Part shown: positions 11,344-23,274 of the stretch, in pieces | How positions within the stretch are numbered: the first letter of the stretch is position 1 | Layout: every line of letters starts with the position of its first letter | Origin: Deinandra increscens subsp. villosa | Taxonomy: Eukaryota > Streptophyta > Magnoliopsida > Asterales > Asteraceae | Reading direction: 5' to 3' | DNA length: 64,000 nt | Assembly (NCBI GenBank): GCA_039602395.1 | Contig: JBCNJP010000003.1 | Location: 18,425,237 to 18,489,236 of the forward strand | Notes under the pieces: generated by a model | Told to the model about the DNA's origin: nothing | Database searches by the model: none | Seen by the model: the letters and a program-made list of their open reading frames with translations, nothing else | Made by a program: the position numbers and the translations under genes

Positions 11344-11470
11344 TATTAGACTAGATTGATTGTATGTATTTACCATATAGTATAGGGATGTAGTATGTAA
11401 ATAGTGGAGTCTATGTAAATTATATATTGTGGAGATTAATGAGAATCAATCAAGGGATTCAATTCTATCA
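11344..11470 (+). repeat. 5' LTR of the nested copia
   Basis: Begins TATTAGACTAGATTGATTG and ends AATTCTATCA, directly before the primer site. It matches 26583-26709 almost base for base. Confidence 0.9.
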
Positions 11471-11483
11471 TGGTATCATTGAG
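11471..11483 (+). other. primer-binding site of the nested copia
   Basis: TGGTATCATTGAG directly abuts the LTR. The first eight bases match the initiator tRNA-Met primer site. Confidence 0.75.
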
Positions 11484-11638
11484 AAAAACGATCCTGCCTA
11501 TTCTTCCTCCCCAATCCACATAAACTTTCCTTCTGCACTCATCTTTTCCGGCGAAAACCCTAGCGCTGCCTCCCCCTTTTCTGGTCTCTTCCTGCCAGAT
11601 TCTCATCTTCTTTCCCACCCTCCTCCCTTCTCGCCACC

Positions 11639-12712
11639 ATGTCGAACACCATCCACCCTGCCCTCACCGTAACTAATATCAAAACCTTCATTCCCATCGT
11701 TCTTGAACTCAAGAATGGGAAGTTTGTGACATGGGTCGAGTTATTTAAACTTCACTGTAAAGCGTTCCAATACTATGATCATCTGAAAATCACTTCTCCC
11801 CCACCTCCCCTTGCTCCAGTCGACAAAGACAAACCACCGCCCCCCGTCGACACATAATTATGGGAACGCATTGACGCCGTTGTTTTGTAGTGGATATACG
11901 ACACCATCTCCTGTGACTTAATCGAGAATCTCATGACCCCAGACACCAACGCATGCAGTGCTTGGAAATCGTTGAAGGCCATATTCAATGACAATGAGAA
12001 ATCCTGGGCTCTTCAACTCGAGCAACAATTTACCAACACCAAGCTTGATCCATTTGCAGACATATCCTCGTACTGTCAAGCCTTGAAAGAACTCTCTAAT
12101 TAGTTGCAGAACGTCAACGCCCCAGTTTCCAATCATCGAATGGTTCTTCAACTGATTCCGGGTCTTAATGAGAATTACGATGGGGGTCGCCATGCTGATT
12201 CAATAAATGACCCCCTTCCCGACTTCTTTACCGCCCGCAGCAAACTGTTGTTAGAAAAATTGTGGAAAGCGAACCAACTGAAAAATGCCTCAGGAGCTCT
12301 CTAGTTCGACCCCCTTTCCTCAAACAGCATCGCAATCGGCTTCCCAATCCAGGGGGTACAAAAGCTCCAGGGGTGCACAGAATTATGGTCAATGTACCTT
12401 GTTTAATAATAATTTTGGCAGGGGTCGAAACAACCGGAATAGGAACCGCATTCGGTCACGAGGCCGCGAGTTTGCTACACCACCGAATACTTATCCACCT
12501 TGGCAGCCCCCTTCATCACCCTGGACATATCCGCCGCCCCCACCATGTACATACCCCACAGCCCCTGGCCCATATGCAACGGGTCCGTCTACTGGTGCAG
12601 CTCCACGACCCTCTGGGGCACCGGGAATCCTTGGTGCTCCTCCACAAGCCTATGCTGCCTCGGATCAGTACTATACACTGATGCAACTTGCACAAGGTTT
12701 CAACACCATGAC
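11639..12712 (+). pseudogene. gag: copia gag, first part, broken by stops and the gypsy insertion
   Basis: It starts at ATG 11639 after CCACC and reads VTNIKTFIPIVL, then FVTWVELFKLHCKAF, the usual start of plant copia gag (UBN2). The frame stops at 11855, then continues with stops and frame changes through the QLIPGLNENYD motif (from about 12150), normal for this gag family. The last part (12285-12712) is rich in Gly, Arg, Asn and Pro (GRGRNNRNRNR). No CCHC knuckle is visible before the break. At 12712 the frame runs into the inserted LTR and continues at 23275. Confidence 0.8.
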
Positions 12713-14057
12713 TGTCACACCCCCAAATAACCACTAACGGAGTTTATACCGTTAAGGGGTGCGAGCAAACCAGGACCACAACCATTAGTTACAAATACTA
12801 AACGAATCAGAGTTAGTCCAAATATATGCCATAAATAAAGTCTCAAAATACGCAGCGGAAAATATTGTCTTAGCACTAACCACGTGCTTTACAAAATTAT
12901 TGTTTTAAATTCCCAATTCGATTTAAACAAAAGTAAAAGGTCTTCACGTGCCATGCCAATCCGCTCCGGATACTCCTCAGCGATCTGCAAAAGTTTAAAC
13001 CACGCAAGTGTCAACCTAACGGTTGGTGAGTTCACAGTGGGCATGTCATGCAGTGGCCCGGTCTCATAATCACAATTGTATCAACATATACTTATGTAAT
13101 AGTTTTGTAAAAACATTGCCAAGTGCTGAATTATCGAATATGTACTTAGTTAAGTAAAGATTAAAGCGGTCAACCGATATCGCGGGTAGCTAATCCGGTT
13201 TCCATGCACTAAGGAAGTTCGTACCAAAGCTGACGTAACAGAGTTCGGCATTTGCCGATGGTTTGTGCCTCCAGCTGTGTTCCTCATGGGACGCACAACT
13301 AAATTAGGCTAATATTGCACTCCGTTCGGCCTCCAACCGGTTGGCTACACATTTGTGTACCGCGGAGCAGGGTTTGTCAAACCCTCAGTAGATCTACCCA
13401 ACATCCCCTCGCTTCGCAAATTAATGGTACTAAATTGTTGAAGACTTTTAAGTTTTATGGCATCCTTAGAAATCATGTGATATCATTTGGTTTAGACTTT
13501 AACCTACACTAGTCATATTAAAACCGTTTATTCTGGATTTCATTTGAAATCCCAAATGAGTTTAAGTATTAAATAGTTGGTTGCGGATTTCATTTGAAAC
13601 CCCGTGGGTGGACAGTTACAAGTGCTTCCCATAAAACACTCCAACTTCCACAACAGATATTCCATTTGGCGATACCTCAAATTGTCAGCGTTGTTTTCCG
13701 TTAAGTAAATTCGTTGTGACCCAAACGGGCTCACAATTAATGGATTAGTGAAACTCACCTTTGGTTGCACTGCTACACTTGCTAAATAATCCAAGTATGG
13801 TTGTTAACGAAGACCTAAGAACACGTTTAGGTCTTAAGTATTAGTTTTGTGTCTAATCTTTAACTTACGTCACTATGGCCCATAACATAGCACGTTCGAA
13901 CTATGACACGACATACCGACACACGACACCGATGGTTGATCATAAACGAAGGTTCACATAACACAGAAATCAAAACATGCTTCATTATTGTATAATCATG
14001 TAAGTCATGGCATAACATTCAAATGAGTTGCACAAGTTTGGGTTTTGAGTCTTGGCA

Positions 14058-14388
14058 CAGTTTCGCTATACAGTTTCGCTATATTTTCACTACACAGTTT
14101 CGCTGTGTGCACGGGCCTCACTTTCGCTGGGTAATACCCGATGACACAGTTTCGCTAGCTAGTTTCGCTCGAAACTGATGACACAGTTTCGCTGGCATAG
14201 CTTCGCTCGAAACTGGTTTGAACTTTCGTTCAGGGACAAGGTCTATGGTTGTTTCGCTCGGTAGTTTCGTTCAAACAATACACAGACGACACTATAGTTT
14301 CGCTACATAGTGTCGCTGGATGAATATTCAAAGGGTTTGCGAAACTACAGTTTCGCCTATAGAATGCCCAGTTTCGCTAGTCGCGAAA
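14058..14388. repeat. array of AGTTTCGCT words in the gypsy LTR (left copy)
   Basis: CAGTTTCGCT or a close variant occurs more than ten times in 330 bases. The inverse GCGAAACT or CGAAACT also appears at several points, so many pairs could form stems. A few more lie near 14,893-14,960. Spacing is irregular, so it is not a simple tandem repeat. Confidence 0.9.
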
Positions 14389-14864
14389 AACTCATTTTTA
14401 AGACCAAAAATCAATCTAACAGTTTCCATACTTCATGTAATTCATTATCTAGCATGCATAAACATTTACCAACATTAAACAGTAAGTTTTAACACCTTAA
14501 ACATGGATTTTCATCATCAAATCACCAAGAACACATTTTAAGCATAAAATGACCTAACTAGCATAAATCTTCATTATGGCATGATTTTACACGTAAAGTT
14601 GCAGACTTTATGATAGATCTAGCATTCCTAAGCATCATATCAGAAGATTAAACGATTACATGGAGGTTTGGTCATGCTTTTTAAGAAAACACATAGAAAT
14701 GCAAGAAAGACGGTTTTGGAGACTCACGGTTCGATCAAGGATCCGAATGGGTGATGTCTCGAGGCTGAGATCACGGCGGCTCGTGGTGTTTCTCGGTTGA
14801 CCAGAATTCAGGAGAGTGTGTGTGTGTTTTTGAGAAAATGGTGCAAGTAATGAGGGTTCTAGGG

Positions 14865-14880
14865 TTTTATAAAATATATA
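14865..14880 (-). promoter_or_regulatory. TATA region of the gypsy LTR
   Basis: The minus strand reads TATATATTTTATAAAA, followed by CCCTAGAACCCTCATT, a likely core promoter for the element transcript. The same region is at about 22,887-22,904 in the other LTR. Confidence 0.5.
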
Positions 14881-15236
14881 TCAGGGGCTAGTTTTGCTGG
14901 CCAAGCGAAACTAACACTGTAAATCAAGAGTTTAGCTACCGAGCGAACCTACAGTTCCGCTGGTAACCAAGAGTGGCCAAATTTTATCACAAAATCAAGG
15001 ATTCACAATTTGTCATGCTATTAATAATACTAAATCATGCATTACATCACGTTGCACATAATGGCAATAAATAAATAAATAAATGAACACATAACACATA
15101 TGGTCGGGTTCGGTGATCAACCAAAGGTCATGGACGTATTCGGTCTAGTTAAGCATTAGTTACTAAGTTAACACTTATAACGTAACTAACGGAGATTGTC
15201 TAACGGAAGTTAACCTTGGAATTCTCGGATGTCACA

Positions 15237-15250
15237 TCATCCCCTTGTAA
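15237..15250 (-). other. polypurine tract of the gypsy element
   Basis: The minus strand reads TTACAAGGGGATGA immediately before the 3' LTR. Confidence 0.8.
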
Positions 15251-15395
15251 TTGGAATTTTCGTCCCGAAAATTATTCTTGCGTTGTAGCGTTTGCAGCCT
15301 CGGCCGTCGTTGTTGCTATAGTTGCTGGGGAAAGAAAGAAAAAGTTTTAGGGTCGCCACATCCTCCTCCTGTTAAAGAAATTTTGGTCCCCAAAA

Positions 15396-18226
15396 TTAAA
15401 TCATACCTTGAGTTTCTGTGGACGTTTGCCCGAACAAGTGAGGATACTTTTTCTTCATTTGATCCTCTTGTTCCCAAGTATATTCAGGTCCACGCCTTGA
15501 GTTCCATCGAACCTTGACGATCGGAATCTTGCTACGTTTGAGGGCTTTCTCCTCGCGTCCCATGATTTCTACCGGTTGCTCAATAAATCTCAGATGTTCG
15601 TCAATTTCCAATTCCTCCAAAGGAATTATTTCAGTGTCTTCAGCCAGACATTTCTTCAGGTTCGAGACGTGAAACACGTTGTGAACTCCATCGAGTTCGG
15701 CAGGGAGTTGTAATCGGTAGGCCACCGGGCCTACTTCCCCAATGATTTCAAATGTACCGATATAGCGAGGATTCAGCTTTCCACGCTTTCCGAAGCGTAT
15801 CACTCCTTTCCAGGGAGATACCTTCAATAGTACCTTGTCGCCTACCTCGAACTTCAAGGGTTTACGGCGTTTGTCGGCATAGCTCTTTTGTCTGTCACGT
15901 GCTGCGGCTATCCGCTTTCTGATTTGAATGATTCGTTCAGTTGTATCATGAATGATTTCCGGTCCGGTGAGTCCTTTCTCACCCGTTTCGGCCCAACACA
16001 CGGGCGATCTGCATTTTCTGCCATAAAGAGCTTCAAAAGGTGCTGCACCGATTGCTCGTATGATAACTGTTGTTGTAGGAGAACTCCACCAACGGAAGGT
16101 GAGCCTCCCAGTCTTTACCGAAGTCGAGAACGCAAGCTCGGAGCATGTCTTCTAGAGTCTGAATAGTTCGTTCCGTCTGACCGTCGGTCTGTGGGTGATA
16201 AGCTGTACTCATATCCAGTCTGGTTCCTAGTGCGTCTTGCATAGATTGCCATAGTCGGGAAGTAAATCGAGGATCTCGGATCGGAGATAATGGTCTTAGG
16301 CACTCCATGTAGTGCCACAATTCGGTCAATGTACAGCTTTGTTAACTTATCCATATTGTCACTTTCCTTCATTGGAATAAAGTGTGCAGATTTGGTTAGT
16401 CGATCAATGATAACCCAAATCGCATCCGGTCGATTCGATCGATGAGGTAGTCCCGTTACGAAATCCATGGAGATATCCTCCCACTTCCATTCCGGGATCT
16501 TTGGTTGCTGCAATAATCCAGAAGGCTTTTGATACTCGATCTTGACTCTTGAGCATGTTAAACACTTAGCCACATATCGCGCGATGTCGGCTTTCATATT
16601 CGGCCATCAATACAAGTTCTTCAAATCTTGGTACATTTTATCCGATCCAGGGTGCACCGAATACCTTGATTTGTGAGCCTCGTCCATCACGAGCTCACGG
16701 AGATTTCCAAGTAAAGGAATCCAAATTCTGTCATTGTAATATCCGAGTCCGTCGGACTTAATTTCAGAGTTACCATCCACCCCTCGCAGTGCTTCAGCCG
16801 TGAAGTTTTCTTCTTTTAGAGCTTCTCGTTGGGCATCGCGGATCCGATCCAGCAATCCCGTGTGAATGGTAAGTTGCAGCGCTCGTACTCGTCGAGGCTT
16901 TTCATACTCTTTTCGGCTTAAGGCATCAGCCACAACATTGGCTTTTCCCGGGTGATACTTAATCGCTAAGTCATAATCATTTAGTAGCTCGACCCACCTT
17001 CGTTGTCGCATGTTGAGGTCCTTTTGTTCAAAGATATGTTGTAAGCTTTTGTGGTCGGTAAATATTGTGCACTTTGTTCCGTAGAGGTAATGTCTCCAAA
17101 TCTTGAGTGCAAATACAACGGCTCCCAATTCCAAATCATGTGTTGTATAATTCTTCTCAGTAACCTTCAGTTGTCTGGACCCGTAGGCAATCACTTTGTC
17201 TCGTTGCATCAACACGCAACCGAGTCCTTGAATGGATGCATCGCAGTAAACCACGAAGTCGTCAACCCCTTCGGGTAACGAGAGAATCGGAGCTGAACAT
17301 AACATGTCCTTAAGAGTTTGAAACGCGTGCTCTTCTTTTTCACCCCATCTATATTGCACTCCTTTGTGCGTTAAAGCTGTTAAGGGTTGAGCCAATTGCG
17401 AGAAACCCTTGATGAATCTTCGGTAATATCCAGCAAGTCCCAAAAATTGTCGGATTTCGGTCGGCGCTCTCGGGGTAGACCAATTCTTGATAGCTTCCAC
17501 TTTAGCTGGGTCGACATGAATTCCATCCTGATTAACAATGTGTCCAAGAAACTGGACTTCGCGAATCCAAAAATCGCACTTGGAAAACTTGGCGTAAAGC
17601 TGTTCCTTGCGGAGTAATTCCAAGATAAGTCGTAGGTGATTCTCGTGTTCTTCCTTTGTCTTGGAGTAGATCAAAATATCATCAATGAAAACTATCACAA
17701 ACTGGTCGAGGTACGGCTTGCACACTCGATTCATCAGATCCATAAATACAGCAGGTGCATTGGTTAGCCCAAACGGCATAACCAGGAACTCATAGTGACC
17801 ATACCGAGTTCTGAAGGCAGTCTTAGAAACATCCTCATCGCGAACACGAAGTTGGTGATATCCAGACCGTAGGTCAATCTTTGAAAAGTAGCTCGAACCT
17901 TGCAGTTGGTCGAAAAGATCGTCGATTCGAGGAAGTGGATACCGATTCTTGATCGTAACCTTGTTAAGCTCTCGGTAGTCGATACACATTCGGAACGTTC
18001 CATCTTTCTTCTTAACAAACAATACTGGTGCTCCGCATGGAGACGAACTTGGACGAATAAATCCCTTGTCGAGTAGCTCTTGAAGTTGCGTGGAGAGTTC
18101 GTTGAGTTCGCTTACCGCCAAACGGTAAGGTGCGCGTGCAATCGGAGCCGCTCCGGGAACTAAGTCGATTCCAAACTCAACTTGTCGAAATGGAGGCAAA
18201 CCAGGCAGTATCATCAGGAAATACAT
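15396..18226 (-). pseudogene. pol: gypsy pol: reverse transcriptase, RNase H, integrase, chromodomain-like tail
   Basis: From 18226 leftwards: reverse transcriptase with FVKKKDGTFRMCIDYRELNK, YPLPRIDDLFDQLQG and the active-site FIDDIL; RNase H with VVYCDAS and FTDHKSLQHIF; then the integrase start. A TGG-to-TGA nonsense change ends the frame at 16607. The next piece (16597-16115) has the integrase zinc-finger CLTCSRVK and core MDFVTG. A frameshift leads to 16329-16033 (STAYHPQTDGQTERTIQ) and another to 16001-15396, ending in a chromodomain-like segment (VKVRWNSRRGPEYTWE). In life this polyprotein copies element RNA and integrates the DNA. It is now broken in at least three places. Confidence 0.92.
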
Positions 18227-18375
18227 CTTGGAAGTCGCGGACTATCGGGTAGTCGTTGATTCTACGCTCGGGAAGTGTCGTGTCGGTGACGTTTGCAAGT
18301 ACCGCGAAGTGCCCCTTGCGAAGGCACTTTTGAGCTTTAAGAAACGAAATAATACCGGTGACTGTTCCGCCTCTT

Positions 18376-20173
18376 TCACCTTGAACCTGTTAACACTTCA
18401 CCTTCCTTGAGTGGGATACGAACCACTTTTTCTTGACATAAAATTTCAGCTCGGTTTCCAGATAACCAATCCATTCCTACTATGACGTCAAAACTACCAA
18501 TCGGGAAAGGCATAAGATCGATTCCTAACGTATGGCCAGCTAGTTCTAACTTACAGTCTTTAACTATCTGAGTTGTATCATGAAGTTTACCATTCGCTAA
18601 TTCTACCACATATTTAGCATCTAAGTCCATCGGTTTAGCATTAATTAGTCTAGCAAACTTAGTGGAAATAAAAATTCTTTCAGCACCAGAATCAAACAAT
18701 ACAGTAACGAAGAAACCATTAAGCATAAATTTACCGTTAATCACGTTGGCGTCGTTGCGAGCTTCTCCTTGACCCATAACGAAGGCACGACCTCTACCAT
18801 TCCCACCATTACCGTTCCCACCATTACCATTCCCACCGTTACCATTCCCACCGTTACCATTTCCATTGCCCGGGTTTCCACCGTTGCCATTGGTACCATT
18901 CCCTTGTCTGCGCAATTGCGGGCAATCTTTCCTCATGTGGCCTTGAGCACCACATTCATAACAGCCACGGGCTCCACCATTGTTGTTGTTCTGATTGTTT
19001 CCTTGCCCGTTGCGGTTGTTTCCGTTTCCCCTGTTGTTGTTATTTCCTCCTTGGTTCTGACCGTTGTTGTTTAACTTTTGCAAGTTGGTCCAGCAGTTGT
19101 TGGCCTCATGACCCGGTTTCCCACATCTTCCACACTCCAGACCTTTGCTACACATACCATTGTGGTGTTTCCCGCACTTGTTACAAAACGGAGCTTTACC
19201 CTTGTAGTTTCCATTCCCGCCTTGGCGACTGTTACTTCCACTATTGCTGCCACTGTTGAAATTGGACCTTGTGTTGTCAGGTCGCTTGTTCTGATATTGG
19301 GAGTTAGAGGATCTCCCAGATTGATTTCCAACAGATTGATTGTTCACAGATGTTGCTGGAGCTTCTTCTTCAGTCTTACGCTTGCCACTTAAGGCAGTCT
19401 TCACAGTGGTCTTTGCGGGTAGAGTACCTCTCTCAATTTCCTGATCGGTTAACTTGTGAGCCAAGCGGATGGCTTGCTGCACGGTTGTTGGGTTGTTAGC
19501 TGTCACCAAGCTCTTGATTTGTGGCGCAAGACCTTCCAGATAACGCTCAATGCGTTTAAATTCAGCATCAACCATTGTTGGGCATAGCATCGCGTACTCG
19601 TGGTAACGCGCAGTGTATTCCTCAATTTCTGACCCAGACATTTTGGAGTTCAAAAACTCTCCTTCTAGTTTCTTGACTTGATCTCGAGGGCAATACTCCT
19701 CCATAACCAGTTCCTTAAACGCTTCCCATTCCATGCCATTAGCCGCATCTATCCCAATCATCTGGATTTCGGCATTCCACCAGAAGAGAGCAGCTCCCTC
19801 GAAGGTACCAGTCGCATATTTCACTTTGTTCTCGGCAGGGCAGTTGCACATAGAGAAGACTTTCTCAGACTTCTCGATCCACCTGAGGAGTCCTACCGCT
19901 CCTTCCTCGCCGGAAAACGTTATCGGCTTGTAGTCCATGAAGGACTTAAACATGCAGTGATGGAGGTTTCCTGATGCATAAATAGTTCGGGTTTTAAGTT
20001 TAGACAAGTCAAATTATAATCGCTTTTGTGCCTTAACCAGCATAATAATTACCCTGCGCGGCGAATGCAGCTTGGGCGGCTGCCACTGCGGCTTGCACGT
20101 GCTCGTTTATCATGGCTTGCAGTTGTGCAGGCGTCAGGTTAATGTTGTTCCTTCCGTGTCCTCTTCCAGGCAT
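18376..20173 (-). pseudogene. gag-pro: gypsy gag-protease
   Basis: The likely start is the ATG at 20173 (MPGRGHGRNNINLT). A stop at 20034-20036 and a frame change separate this N-terminus from the long frame starting near 20007. That frame carries the retrotransposon gag domain (ALFWWNAEI, then YHEYAMLCPTMVDAEFK). Next come knuckle motifs CNKCGKHHNGMCSKGLECGR and CYECGAQGHMRKDC, separated by Asn- and Gly-rich linkers with a GNGGN repeat. A protease with VLFDSGAERIFIS and IVGMDWLS follows. The frame ends at 18376, and a frameshift near 18,230-18,375 separates it from pol. In this group gag and pol are often one frame. Confidence 0.9.
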
Positions 20174-20523
20174 TTTCTGGACATTTAAAGTAGCCAGTGT
20201 TCAGTCACAGTATTATTCTATACATCTCCCATAATATGTATATTAACAATTTCCCGTTATCCCACTATTAGTCCAAAAATTTTCGTGCAAAATTGAGGCG
20301 TTGTCGGAAAACGTCGTAAGTCGTAAGTACTATCGTCGAAAGTCGGCTTCCCCATAAAAGTCATCGTCGGCGTAGTCATCGTAGTAGAAATCAGGACGTA
20401 GCGTGTAGCGTCGTTTCGTTGTCGCTTTCCCCCGGAATAGTGTGCGTATTAGCGTTCGCATTTCGTATTCATGTGTGAATTATTTTTTTCCTAAGGTTTT
20501 CCGTTAGACTACTTAGACACGGT

Positions 20524-20532
20524 CTATATATA

Positions 20533-20567
<35 letters not shown>
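20524..20567. repeat. TA microsatellite in the gypsy leader
   Basis: Alternating TA with one TTT interruption, between the primer site and the gag start. Confidence 0.9.
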
Positions 20568-20571
<4 letters not shown>

Positions 20572-20720
20572 GAAGTATTTACTTACACAGCAGAGCGAGT
20601 ATCCCAGGTTGGCACGTAAAAATTTTGTTTTGGGAATTTGTTTGTTCGTTTGTAACTAAGGTTTCAAGTTGCAGTTTCCAAATCGTTTTTCAAAAGTGAT
20701 TCCAGTTCTCTGCAACTAAT

Positions 20721-20733
20721 GGCTCTGATACCA
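20721..20733 (-). other. primer-binding site of the gypsy element
   Basis: The minus strand reads TGGTATCAGAGCC, three bases after the 5' LTR, complementary to initiator tRNA-Met. Confidence 0.9.
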
Positions 20734-20736
20734 ATC

Positions 20737-23274
20737 TGTCACACCCCCAAATAACCACTAACGGAGTTTATACCGTTAAGGGGTGCGAGCAAACCAGGAC
20801 CACAACCATTAGTTACAAATACTAAACGAATCAGAGTTAGTCCAAATATGCCATAAATAAAGTCTCAAAATACGCAGCGGAAAATATTGTCTTAGCACTA
20901 ACCACGTGCTTTACAAAATTATTGTTTTAAATTCCCAATTCGATTTAAACAAAAGTAAAAGGTCTTCGTGTGCCATGCCAACCCGCTCCGGATACTCCTC
21001 AGCGATCTGCAAAAGTTTAAACCACGCAAGTGTCAACCTAACGGTTGGTGAGTTCACAGTGGGCATGTCATGCAGTGGCCCGGTCTCATAAGTGTATGCA
21101 TCAACATATAATTAAGTAATAGTTTTGTAAAACATTGCCAAGTGCTGAATTATCGAATATGTACTAGTTAAGTAAAGATTAAAGCGGTCAACTGATATCG
21201 CGGGTAGCTAATCCGGTTTCCATGCACTAAGGAAGTTCGTACCAAAGCTGACGTAACAGAGTTCGGCATTTGCCGATGGTTTGTGCCTCCAGTTGTGTTC
21301 CTCATGGGACCCACAACTAAATTAGGCTGATATTGCACTCTGTTCGGCCTCCAACCGGTTGGCTACACATTTGTGTACCGCAGAGCAGGGTTTGTCAAAC
21401 CCTCAGTAGATCTACCCAACATCCCCTCGCTTTGCAAATTAATGGTACTAAATTGTTGAGGACTTTTAAGTTTTATGGCATCCTTAGAAATCATGTGATA
21501 TCATTTGGTTTAGACTTTAACCTACACTAGTCATATTAAAACCGTTAATTATGGATTTCATTTGAAATCCCAAATGAGTTTAAGTATTAAATAGTTGGTT
21601 GCGGATTTCATTTGAAACCCCGTGGGTGGACAGTTGCAAGTGCTCCCCATAAAACACTCCAACTTCCACAACAGATATCCCATTTGGCGATACCTCAAAT
21701 TGTCAGCGTTGTTTTCCGTTAAATAAATTCGTTGTGACCCAAACGGGCTCACAATTAATGGATTAGTGAAACTCACCTTTGGTTGCACTGCTACACTTGC
21801 TAAATAATCCAAGTATGATTGTTAACGAAGACCTAATAATCACATTAAGGTCTTAAGTATCAGTTTTGTGTCTAATCTTTAGCTTACATCACTATGGCCC
21901 ATAACATAGCACGTTGGAACTATGACACGACATACCGACACACGACACCGGCGGTTGATCATAAACGAGGGTTCACATAACACAGAAATCAGAACATGTT
22001 TCATTATTGCATAATCATGTAAGTCATGGCATAACATTCAAATAAGTTGCACAAGTTTGGGTTTTGGGTCTTGGCACAGTTTCGCTATACAGTTTCGCTA
22101 TAGTTTCGCTATACAGTTTCGCTGTGTGCACGGGCAGCACTTTCGCTGGGTAATACCCGATGACACAGTTTCGCTAGCTAGTTTCGCTCGAAACTGATGA
22201 CACAGTTTCGCTAGCATAGCTTCGCTCGAAACTGGTTTGAACTTTCGTTCAGGGACAAGGTCTATGGTTGTTTCGCTCGGTAGTTTCGTTCAAGCAATAC
22301 ACAGGCGACACTATAGTTTCGCTACATAGTGTCGCTGGATGAATATTCAAAGGGTCTGCGAAACTACAGTTTCGCCTATAGAATGCCCAGTTTCGCTAGT
22401 CGCGAAAAACTCGTTTTTAAGACCAAAAATCAATCTAACAGTTTCCATACTTCATGTAATTCATTATCTAGCATGCATAAACATTTACCAACATTAAACA
22501 GTAAGTTTTAACACCTTAAACATGGATTTTCATCATCAAATCACCAAGAACACATTTTAAGCATAAAATGACCTAACTAGCATAAATCTTCATTAGGGCA
22601 TGATTTTACACGTAAAGTTGCAGACTTTATGATAGATCTAGCATTCCTAAGCATCATATCAGAAGATTAAACGATTACATGGAGGTTTGGTCATGCTTTT
22701 TAAGAAAACACATAGAAATGCAAGAAAGACGGTTTTGGAGACTCACGATTCGATCAAGGATCCGAATGGGTGATGTCTCGAGGCTGAGATCACGGCGGCT
22801 CGTGGTGTTTCTCGGCTGACCAGAATTCAGGAGAGTGTGTGTGTGTGTTTTTGAGAAAATGGTGCAAGTAATGAGGGTTCTAGGGTTTTATAAAATATAT
22901 ACATACAGGGGCTAGTTTCGCTGGCCAAGCGAAACTAACACTGTAAATCAAGAGTTTAGCTACCGAGCGAACCTACAGTTTCGCTCGGTAGTTTCGCTGG
23001 TAACCAAGAGTGGCCAAATTTTATCACAAAATCAAGGATTCACAATTTGTCATGCTATTAATAATACTAAATCATGCATTTACATCACGTTGCACATAAT
23101 GGCAATAAATAAATAAATAAATGAACACATAACACATATGGTCGGGTTCGGTGATCAACCAAAGGTCATGGACGTATTCGGTCTAGTTAAGCATTAGTTA
23201 GTAAGTTAACACTTATAACTTAACTAACGGAGATTGTCTAACGGAAGTTAACCTTGGAATTCTCGGATGTCACA
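20737..23274 (-). repeat. 5' LTR of the gypsy element (2538 bp)
   Basis: On the minus strand it opens TGTGACATCC at 23274 and closes TGACA at 20737. It is the partner of 12713-15236 and includes the promoter and the AGTTTCGCT array. Confidence 0.95.
22078..22408. repeat. array of AGTTTCGCT words in the gypsy LTR (right copy)
   Basis: Same arrangement as at 14058-14388. This copy keeps CTATAGTTTCGCT where the left copy has CTATATTTTCACT, and it has an extra TTTCGCT copy near 22,980, so the left array looks more eroded. Confidence 0.9.

Larger units (their letters stand above)
12713..15236 (-). repeat. 3' LTR of the gypsy element (2524 bp)
   Basis: Matches 20737-23274 along its full length, with scattered substitutions and small indels. 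One indel near 14953 removes one copy of the TTTCGCT word kept near 22980 in the other LTR. Confidence 0.95.
12713..23274 (-). mobile_element. Ty3/gypsy retrotransposon, inserted in the copia gag-pol frame
   Basis: Flanked by a perfect 5-bp target duplication ATGAC (12708-12712 and 23275-23279). The LTRs begin TGTGACATCC and end GGGTGTGACA on the minus strand. Order on the minus strand: 5' LTR, initiator-Met primer site, gag-protease, reverse transcriptase, RNase H, integrase, chromodomain-like C-terminus, purine tract, 3' LTR. This is the gypsy (not copia) gene order. The C-terminal pattern suggests a chromovirus, perhaps Tekay/Del-like, by inference. It has stops and frameshifts but is structurally complete. 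Confidence 0.95.

Noticed and set aside
12262..12734. Several overlapping frames in both strands at the end of the nested copia gag
   Set aside because: Only the Gly/Arg/Asn/Pro-rich plus frame fits gag; the others follow from its GC-rich codons.
14058..14388. AGTTTCGCT array considered as a CRISPR array
   Set aside because: Words are only 9-10 bases, spacing is irregular, both orientations occur, it is inside an LTR, and the sequence is plant.
18769..19392. Plus-strand frames with Ile/Thr/Val repeats opposite the gypsy gag
   Set aside because: Mirror images of the Asn/Gly repeat linkers between zinc knuckles.
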